Shown one piece after another: positions 1 to 5,113 of a DNA stretch of 7,238 nt. Within the stretch, counting starts at the first letter, position 1, and each line of letters starts with the position of its first letter. The notes below the pieces were generated by a model. That model ran no database searches, was not told where the DNA came from, and saw only the letters and a program-made list of their open reading frames with translations. Made by a program: the position numbers and the translations under genes. This stretch comes from Chloroflexota bacterium (lineage in GTDB: Bacteria; Chloroflexota; Anaerolineae; Anaerolineales; Villigracilaceae), in NCBI GenBank assembly GCA_021823555.1, contig JAKANW010000137.1, positions 1-7,238 of the forward strand, in the 5' to 3' direction.

Positions 1-624
1 TCCAAAGATTTCTCCGATTTCTGGCTGCGCTGGCACATCAGTCTCTCCCAATGGCTGCGGGATTACATCTACATGCCCCTCAGCCGCGCCTTCCTGCGGC
101 GCAACCCAAGCCGGACGAACATTCCCAATTTGATCATCCCACCCCTGGTCACCATGCTCGTCAGCGGATTTTGGCACGTCATCAATAAGTCTGGGATGCT
201 GCCCAGTTTGCTGACGTGGGGCTTGTTCATGGGATTGCTGATCGTGTTCGAAAATATCCGCATGTTGTTCCGCCCGGCCGTGCCCACCAAATCCATTTCG
301 CTCTGGCGCAGGCTTCTTTCCTCGGCCGGGATTGTGATCATCATGCTGCTTGCCACTGCGCCGTTTGTCTTAACCTTGAAAGGTTCATTGGTTTACTACC
401 GCCAAATCATTTTCGGTTGGGATTGGCAGATGATCGACCTGCGCCCCGTGGCTGTTCTCATCCTTTCGTTCGTGGTGGATTGGTTCCAATATCGCAGCAA
501 TGACGAACTAGTCTTCATGAAGTGGCCGGCCTGGCTGCAAACGATTCTGATCGTGTCCATTACAATGGGAGCGATCATTATTCAGCAATTACAGAGCGCC
601 CCACCCATGTTTATTTATCCGTGA
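1..624 (+). CDS. MBOAT-family membrane O-acyltransferase (DltB/AlgI-like), C-terminal part
   Basis: The reading frame is open from base 1, so the 5' end is cut off; 207 C-terminal residues remain of a family usually about 400-500 long. Visible residues 5-29 carry the family signature: FWLRWHISLSQWLRDYIYMP. The putative catalytic histidine of the second signature, SGFWHV, is residue 59 (codon 175-177). Hydrophobic segments follow at about 69-86, 107-126, 147-163 and 178-195, and the protein ends in FIYP, resembling the FIYF-type tails of the family. MBOATs of this type move an acyl group from a carrier, thioester or lipid donor to a hydroxyl on an extracytoplasmic polymer, as DltB does for D-alanine and AlgI for acetate. 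The next genes encode a carrier protein and an acyl-AMP ligase, so the donor here is probably that acyl-carrier (inference). One oddity: the residue after the histidine is Val where Gly is common. Family assignment is firm; the acceptor is unknown. Confidence 0.93.
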   Translation, partial: SKDFSDFWLRWHISLSQWLRDYIYMPLSRAFLRRNPSRTNIPNLIIPPLVTMLVSGFWHVINKSGMLPSLLTWGLFMGLLIVFENIRMLFRPAVPTKSISLWRRLLSSAGIVIIMLLATAPFVLTLKGSLVYYRQIIFGWDWQMIDLRPVAVLILSFVVDWFQYRSNDELVFMKWPAWLQTILIVSITMGAIIIQQLQSAPPMFIYP

Positions 625-656
625 TCCGAATGCAATAACGCCTCAATTTTTCCAGC

Positions 657-662
657 AAGGAG
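657..662 (+). promoter_or_regulatory. Ribosome-binding site of the carrier protein gene
   Basis: AAGGAG lies eight bases upstream of the ATG at 671. This near-consensus Shine-Dalgarno sequence fixes the carrier protein start and suggests it is translated independently of the acyltransferase gene, which stops at 624. Confidence 0.8.
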
Positions 663-670
663 ACCCATCC

Positions 671-928
671 ATGGACCGCAATGAAGTCCTGCAAAAAGTA
701 CGAACCTTCACCGTGAAGGAACTTCTCAAAAACCCCGAATACTCCCTCCAAGACGATGAACCTCTCTTTTCGAGCGGATTGATCGACTCCTTCGCCATGG
801 CGCAGGTCGGCGTTTTTATCGAAACCGAATTCAACCTCTACATCCCCGATCCCGACCTGACCGTCGAGAACATGGACACCATCAACCTTATCACCGACAA
901 GATTCTCGCCGGGCTGGCCGAAGCTTAA
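671..928 (+). CDS. Free-standing acyl/peptidyl carrier protein (phosphopantetheine-binding)
   Basis: An 85-residue acidic protein of the usual carrier-protein size. The phosphopantetheine attachment site is SSGLIDSF at residues 34-41, with Ser40 as the expected modified serine. A predicted helix precedes it (about 3-20), and a helix rich in hydrophobic residues follows (42-54). The phrase FNLYIPDPDLTVENMDTINLI then matches the usual loop and last helices of the fold. The GL(I/L)DSF motif is shared with DltC, the D-alanyl carrier, as well as with carriers that work with acyl-AMP ligases. It sits between an MBOAT and a FAAL, six bases ahead of the latter. The likely role is to accept an acyl group from the ligase as a thioester and present it to the MBOAT at the cytoplasmic face of the membrane (inference from context). 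No phosphopantetheinyl transferase is seen nearby. Confidence 0.93.
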   Translation: MDRNEVLQKVRTFTVKELLKNPEYSLQDDEPLFSSGLIDSFAMAQVGVFIETEFNLYIPDPDLTVENMDTINLITDKILAGLAEA

Positions 929-934
929 ATCCAA

Positions 935-2677
935 ATGGCACTTCCTTTCATCAATCCTGTTGAAGTTCTCCAGCGCCGCGCACAGGAAGACCCCGACCGT
1001 CTCTCCCACCTGCTGCTCGGTGCCAAAGAATCCGAGAACGAAAGCCTCACCTACAGTCAACTTGACCGCGATGTAAAGGCTATGGCCGCGTACTTGCAGC
1101 ACGCGGCCGAGCCGGGTCAGCGCGCCCTGCTCGTCTACCCCACCGGGCTGGAATTCATCAAAGCCATGTACGCCTGCCTGTACGCGGGCATCATTCCCAT
1201 CCCCACCAATCCGCCCGGTCTCAACCGCTCGGCCCAACGATTGGATGCTATTGCCAAGGACGCGCGCGCCTCGCTGGTGCTGACCACGCCCGAATACCAG
1301 AACGCGTTCGCCCAAACGGCGGACCAATTTCCGGATTTCGCGGCCCTCCGCTGGGTCACGCGTGACTCGCTTCGCTCCACCGCTGGGCTGTCCTGGCAAC
1401 CCCGGCAGGTCCGGCCCGAAGACATCGCCTTCATCCAATACACCTCCGGTTCCACCAACATTCCCAAAGGCGTGATCATCAGCTTCCGCAACTTCTCACA
1501 CAACATGCATGCCCTGCACGCCACGCGCGCCCGCGAATATTCCTGGGACGAATCGGCCATTCTCACCTGGACGCCGCTCTTCCACGACATGGGCCTGTTG
1601 ATCGGCGTGTTCCTCACGCCCATGGATCGCACGCCAAGCATCCTGATGACACCCATCCAGTTCATGCAAAACCCACTCCACTGGTTGAAGGCGATTCAAA
1701 AGTTCAACATCACCGCCAGCGGCGGACCGAACTTCGCCTACGAATTGTGCGTCAGCAAAATCCCGCTTGAAAAATGCGACGGGCTGGACCTGTCCAGTTG
1801 GAAGATCGCCTACAACAGCGCCGAACCGGTGCGTGCCGAGACACAGGCGCGCTTTGCCGAAAAATTTGCCCCCTTCGGTTTCGCACCGACCTCGTTTTCT
1901 CCCTGCTACGGTATGGCGGAAACCACCCTGGTGATTTCCTTCTATTCCGGCGCGCCCAAGACGATCACCTACCGCGTCCGCCGCTCCGACTTTGAGGAGG
2001 GCAAACTCGTCCCCAGCACATCCGACGACCCGAAGGAATACGCTGAACCTGTCAGTTCCGGCGCACCGCTGGTGGACTATGAAATCGCCATCGTCAATCC
2101 GCAGACGCGGACGCGCTGCGCTGAAAATGAAGTCGGTGAAGTCTGGGTGCGCGGCGGCAGCGTGGGCGAAGGCTACTGGAACCGTCCGGAGGAAACCGCG
2201 CACACCTTCCGTGCTCACATCGAGGGCACGAACGAAGGTCCCTTCCTGCGCACCGGCGACCTGGGCTTCATGCACGATGGTCACCTTTACATCACCGGCC
2301 GCCAGAAGGACCTCTTGATTGTGCGCGGTCGCAACTATTACCCACAAGATGTGGAGATGACCGTTGAGAATACCCACTCCGGCTTGCGTCCCGGGAGCGG
2401 CGCAGCATTTGCCGTCAAGATCAACGGGGTGGAAAACCTGGTGGTGGTTCATGAAGTGCAGCACCGCGAAATGGCTGGCGTGGACTGGAACGAGGTCATC
2501 AAGTCCATCCGCACCAACATCGCCCGCGAACACGGCATCCGTGCCTACGCGGTGGTGCTCATCAAAAAATCCAGCATCCCAAAAACCTCCAGCGGCAAGA
2601 TCATGCGCTCCGAAACGCGGCGGCAATTTCTTGAAAATGAATTGGAAATCGTCGCTGAATGGCGCGCACCCTCTTGA
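935..2677 (+). CDS. Fatty acyl-AMP ligase (FAAL-type adenylate-forming enzyme)
   Basis: A complete 580-residue adenylate-forming enzyme. Motifs in order: the P-loop YTSGSTNIPKGV at 169-180; PLFHDMGL at 214-221; SGGPNFAYELC at 262-272; NSAEPVR at 294-300; YGMAETTL at 325-332; TGDLGF at 440-445; TGRQKDLLIVRGRNYYPQDVE at 454-474; and the C-terminal PKTSSGKIMR at 549-558, with catalytic Lys555. The HDMGL, GGPNFAYE and GRNYYPQD forms are typical of FAALs and not of acyl-CoA synthetases. Residues about 343-375 sit where the FAAL-specific insertion is found. FAALs make acyl-AMP from a carboxylic acid and ATP and load it on a carrier protein instead of CoA. The expected partner is the carrier encoded six bases upstream. 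No clear ribosome-binding site precedes the ATG, so translational coupling to the carrier gene is likely. Chain length and substrate cannot be read from the sequence. Confidence 0.93.
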   Translation: MALPFINPVEVLQRRAQEDPDRLSHLLLGAKESENESLTYSQLDRDVKAMAAYLQHAAEPGQRALLVYPTGLEFIKAMYACLYAGIIPIPTNPPGLNRSAQRLDAIAKDARASLVLTTPEYQNAFAQTADQFPDFAALRWVTRDSLRSTAGLSWQPRQVRPEDIAFIQYTSGSTNIPKGVIISFRNFSHNMHALHATRAREYSWDESAILTWTPLFHDMGLLIGVFLTPMDRTPSILMTPIQFMQNPLHWLKAIQKFNITASGGPNFAYELCVSKIPLEKCDGLDLSSWKIAYNSAEPVRAETQARFAEKFAPFGFAPTSFSPCYGMAETTLVISFYSGAPKTITYRVRRSDFEEGKLVPSTSDDPKEYAEPVSSGAPLVDYEIAIVNPQTRTRCAENEVGEVWVRGGSVGEGYWNRPEETAHTFRAHIEGTNEGPFLRTGDLGFMHDGHLYITGRQKDLLIVRGRNYYPQDVEMTVENTHSGLRPGSGAAFAVKINGVENLVVVHEVQHREMAGVDWNEVIKSIRTNIAREHGIRAYAVVLIKKSSIPKTSSGKIMRSETRRQFLENELEIVAEWRAPS

Positions 2678-2709
2678 AATTACACTCGCACCCTATCCAC
2701 TTGGCTAGG

Positions 2710-2752
2710 AAAAGAACCCGCCGCGAGTATGGTGGGTTCTTTTATTTTCTTT
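2710..2752 (+). terminator. Rho-independent terminator after the ligase gene
   Basis: A 13-base-pair stem is formed by 2710-2722 and 2731-2743, with one G-T wobble and an eight-base loop (2723-2730). The run TTTATTTTCTTT begins within the 3' arm at 2741 and continues to 2752. It starts 33 bases after the ligase stop codon and points the same way, so it ends the acyltransferase-carrier-ligase transcript and separates it from the ABC exporter genes. Confidence 0.9.
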
Positions 2753-2870
2753 GCTACCCTTTAATCGACCAGTTTGCCTCCGAACATTGGGATCAAAACC
2801 CGCACAGCCTGCAACGACTTGGGAATTTCAACGTAGATAGACTGGAACCATTAGTCGAATAGAAGAATTC

Positions 2871-2875
2871 AGGAG
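2871..2875 (+). promoter_or_regulatory. Ribosome-binding site of the lipoprotein gene
   Basis: AGGAG lies six bases before the ATG at 2882 and supports that start, which also gives a well-formed lipoprotein signal peptide. Confidence 0.8.
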
Positions 2876-2881
2876 AATGCC

Positions 2882-3898
2882 ATGTACCATTTCAAACCCG
2901 CTATTATTTTGATCGCCCTCAGCCTGCTCCTCTCGGCTTGCGGCATGCCCAGTAACGCGTCCCCAACCCCCACAGCCATTCCAACCGTCGTTGCAGATAA
3001 AACCATCGTTTCAGACGGACGTCTGGAACCGATTCGCTATGCGGACATCGCCTTGAACGCCAGCGGGCTGGTGAGCGAAGTGCTGGTCAAGGAGGGCGAC
3101 CAGGTCAAACCAGGGCAGGTTATCGCTCGGCTGGAAGGAACCCAGACCAAGTCGCTGGAAGATGCGAAGGTCGCTGCGCAAGAGGAACTGAACGCGGCCT
3201 ACGAAGGGACGCGTCAGGCCCAGCTCGCGTTGGACAATTTTGACGTTCCCAATGAATTTTCGGGTCAGACTCCGAACGAGGCTGTGGATGCCACCCTCCA
3301 AAAAGTGAACGACGCCCGCGCGGCCTACGAACCCTACAAAGACTACAACACCAATAACCAGACGGCCCGCGAAAAGAAACGACAGCTCGATGACGCCTGG
3401 TCGAAATATCGCCGCGCCATCCAATGGATGGACCTGTCCACAACCCTCGAGGCCGCCCAAGCGCGCCTGGCCGATGCCAAGGCCAACTCCGACAGCCTGA
3501 ATGATCCGAATTTCTCCGAAGCCACCGCGGGGCGCCGCGCCGCGCTTGCCAATGCTGAATTGCGCGCTCCCTTTGGCGGGACAATCATGAGCCTCAAGAT
3601 AAAGGCCGGTGAATTCGCATCTTCGGGACAGGCGGCTGTTACGCTGGCGGACACTTCGAAGTGGGTGGTCAAAACCACCGATCTGACCGAAATCGACGTT
3701 GTGAAACTCTCCGAGGGCCAGCCCGTCACTGTCAAGTTGGATGCCATTCCTGGCAAGGAACTGAAGGGCAACATCCTGCTCATCGGGCAGAGCTATTCCG
3801 AAAATCAGGGTGACATTGTTTACGAAGTCACCGTCTTGTTGACCGAGTCCGACCCCGCCATGCGCTGGGGCATGACCGCCGAAACCAGCTTCGAGTAG
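2882..3898 (+). CDS. Lipoprotein membrane-fusion/adaptor subunit of an ABC exporter (HlyD/MacA-like)
   Basis: A 338-residue protein with a lipoprotein signal: positively charged start, hydrophobic stretch at 7-18, and lipobox LSAC with Cys20 as the lipidated residue. A Ser/Thr/Pro-rich tether follows (24-35). Residues about 46-87 form the first half of a biotinyl-lipoyl-like domain (SGLVSEVLVKEGDQVKPGQV). Residues about 90-225 are Ala-, Gln- and charge-rich and probably make the alpha-helical hairpin. The second lipoyl half is at 226-257 (AELRAPFGGTIMSL and onward), and a beta-barrel region follows to the C-terminus. Such adaptors sit outside the cytoplasmic membrane and work with a MacB/FtsX-type permease; the ATPase and permease genes come next. 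In a single-membrane cell it would act as a surface substrate-binding or guiding subunit (inference). The substrate is unknown. Confidence 0.9.
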   Translation: MYHFKPAIILIALSLLLSACGMPSNASPTPTAIPTVVADKTIVSDGRLEPIRYADIALNASGLVSEVLVKEGDQVKPGQVIARLEGTQTKSLEDAKVAAQEELNAAYEGTRQAQLALDNFDVPNEFSGQTPNEAVDATLQKVNDARAAYEPYKDYNTNNQTAREKKRQLDDAWSKYRRAIQWMDLSTTLEAAQARLADAKANSDSLNDPNFSEATAGRRAALANAELRAPFGGTIMSLKIKAGEFASSGQAAVTLADTSKWVVKTTDLTEIDVVKLSEGQPVTVKLDAIPGKELKGNILLIGQSYSENQGDIVYEVTVLLTESDPAMRWGMTAETSFE

Positions 3899-3901
3899 CA
3901 A

Positions 3902-3935
3902 AGCGGACTCCAACGTCTCCCGACGTTGGAACGCT
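3902..3935 (+). repeat. Intercistronic hairpin (inverted repeat)
   Basis: TCCAACGTC (3909-3917) and GACGTTGGA (3922-3930) form a perfect nine-pair stem around the loop TCCC. AGCG (3902-3905) and CGCT (3932-3935) can extend it across a small internal bulge. It begins three bases after the lipoprotein stop codon. No T-tract follows, so it is not a standard terminator. It could stabilise or process the mRNA, partly attenuate transcription, or be a copy of a dispersed REP-like element. Only the structure is seen; the role is inferred. Confidence 0.75.
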
Positions 3936-3964
3936 GAAGCTTGAAAACTTTGGACTCACTCTAT

Positions 3965-3968
3965 GAGG
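3965..3968 (+). promoter_or_regulatory. Probable ribosome-binding site of the ATPase gene
   Basis: GAGG lies five bases ahead of the ATG at 3974. It is modest, but better than anything ahead of the alternative TTG at 3941 or the ATG at 4028, so it decides the start chosen for the ATPase. Confidence 0.5.
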
Positions 3969-3973
3969 CTCCT

Positions 3974-5113
3974 ATGTCCTTCTTTAGTAAACCCAAGAAT
4001 GAACATAATGGCAACGGCAACCGCCCAATGATCGACGTGCGCGGTGTCCACAAATATTACAAGACCGCCATCGGCGATTACCATGCCTTGAACAATATCG
4101 AATTGCAGATCCAGGCGGGCGAATTCGTCAGCATCATCGGCAAATCGGGCAGCGGCAAATCCACCTTATTGAATATGATCACCGGCATCGACCGCCCGTC
4201 CGAGGGCGAAGTCTATGTCAACGGTACGGCGGTGCACGAATTGAATGAGAACCGCATGGCACGCTGGCGCGGGAAGAACCTGGGTGTGGTATTCCAATTC
4301 TTTCAACTCCTGCCGACCATTTCGGTGATTGAGAACGTCATGCTGCCAATGGACTTCTGCCGGACCTATCCCATGCGCCAGCGCGAGCAACGCGCTCTCG
4401 AACTGCTCGAATTGGTGGAATTGGCCGAGCATGCCTACAAACTTCCCACCGCGCTCTCCGGCGGACAGCAGCAACGCGTGGCGATTGCCCGAGCCTTGGC
4501 GAACGACCCGCCGGTCGTCATCGCGGACGAACCAACCGGCAACCTGGACTCTAAAGCCGCCGACAGCGTCTTCGAGCTGTTCAACAGCCTGGTGGCGCAA
4601 GGTAAAACCATCATCGTCGTCACGCACGACAGCGGGTTGGCAAAGCGCGCTCACCGCACTGCGTTGATTACCGATGGCGAGATCGTCAACGAATACGTGG
4701 CTCGCGCCATGTCCACGATGACGCGCGAACAGTTATTGCAGGCCAGCCGCATTGCGGAAAAACATCAGTACGAACCCGGCGCGATGATTCTGACGCAAGG
4801 ATCTGACGCCAACGCGTTCTACATTGTAACCAAAGGCTCGGTGGAAGTTTTTCTGCCGCGCCAGAATCAATCGGATGTGGTGGTGGTGCAGCTCGGCCCT
4901 GGGAAATATTTTGGCGAGATGGAATTCTTCCACGAAAAGAAACATCGCGCTTCCATCCGCGCTTCCGAGACGGGGCCGGCGGAGGTGCTGTCTATCCGGT
5001 TTGAGCAGCTCAAAGAATTGCTGGACCAGTCCGAGGTCACGCGTGAGACGCTCCACCAGGCGGCCGACCGCCATGAACAGGAGAATGTCGCCAAACGGGA
5101 GAAGCCGTCATGA
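3974..5113 (+). CDS. ABC transporter ATPase (LolD/MacB type) with C-terminal cyclic-nucleotide-binding domain
   Basis: A 379-residue protein counted from ATG 3974; an in-frame TTG at 3941 would add 11 residues. Residues about 19-245 are a complete ABC ATPase: Walker [10 protein letters not shown] at 57-64, Q-loop Gln108, signature LSGGQQQR at 161-168, Walker B VVIADEP at 181-187 followed by TGNLD, and H-loop His218. This is the LolD/MacB/FtsE class that drives FtsX-type permeases. Residues about 250-360 form a CAP/Crp-like cyclic-nucleotide-binding domain ([20 protein letters not shown], then KGSVEVF). Its phosphate-binding cassette FGEMEFF...HRASIRA has Glu315 and Arg325 in the expected places. 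No DNA-binding domain follows; the tail is charged. LolD-type ATPases are normally about 220-250 residues, so the fusion is unusual. It may let a cyclic nucleotide tune export (inference). The gene overlaps the permease start by four bases. Confidence 0.92.
   Translation: MSFFSKPKNEHNGNGNRPMIDVRGVHKYYKTAIGDYHALNNIELQIQAGEFVSIIGKSGSGKSTLLNMITGIDRPSEGEVYVNGTAVHELNENRMARWRGKNLGVVFQFFQLLPTISVIENVMLPMDFCRTYPMRQREQRALELLELVELAEHAYKLPTALSGGQQQRVAIARALANDPPVVIADEPTGNLDSKAADSVFELFNSLVAQGKTIIVVTHDSGLAKRAHRTALITDGEIVNEYVARAMSTMTREQLLQASRIAEKHQYEPGAMILTQGSDANAFYIVTKGSVEVFLPRQNQSDVVVVQLGPGKYFGEMEFFHEKKHRASIRASETGPAEVLSIRFEQLKELLDQSEVTRETLHQAADRHEQENVAKREKPS
5097..5101 (+). promoter_or_regulatory. Ribosome-binding site of the permease gene
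   Basis: GGGAG lies eight bases upstream of the ATG at 5110, inside the ATPase coding sequence. Together with the ATGA stop-start overlap (5110-5113) it supports coupled translation of ATPase and permease. Confidence 0.65.

Noticed and set aside
611..1438. Minus-strand open frame (275 codons) across the carrier and ligase genes
   Set aside because: It covers two well-supported plus-strand genes and their junction, and shows no family motif.
1496..2626. Long minus-strand open frame (376 codons) opposite the acyl-AMP ligase gene
   Set aside because: It lies wholly within a gene with all family motifs, and its translation has low-complexity His/Ala/Gly-rich composition with no recognisable motif. 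It is a codon-bias shadow.
671..2677. Reading the carrier and ligase as dltC and dltA
   Set aside because: The ligase has FAAL-type motifs (HDMGL, GGPNFAYE, GRNYYPQDVE) and 580 residues, unlike the roughly 500-residue D-alanine ligase, so the dlt names would mislead.
2659..2862. Small plus-strand frame of 67 codons across the intergenic region
   Set aside because: It begins inside the ligase gene in another frame, runs through the terminator hairpin, has no ribosome-binding site, and its peptide looks random.
2753..2870. Possible promoter for the exporter operon (TTGGGA at 2787 and 2819; TAGACT at 2838)
   Set aside because: None of the -35-like boxes has a reasonable -10 box at 16-18 bases, so no promoter can be called from sequence alone.
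3011..3913. Minus-strand open frame (300 codons) opposite the lipoprotein gene
   Set aside because: It mirrors the adaptor coding sequence and has no recognisable domain. The plus strand has a lipobox, lipoyl-like halves and a ribosome-binding site.
3941..3973. Upstream TTG start for the ATPase, adding 11 residues
   Set aside because: No Shine-Dalgarno-like sequence stands at the right distance, and the extra residues are not part of the ABC domain. ATG 3974 has GAGG upstream. The TTG start cannot be fully excluded.
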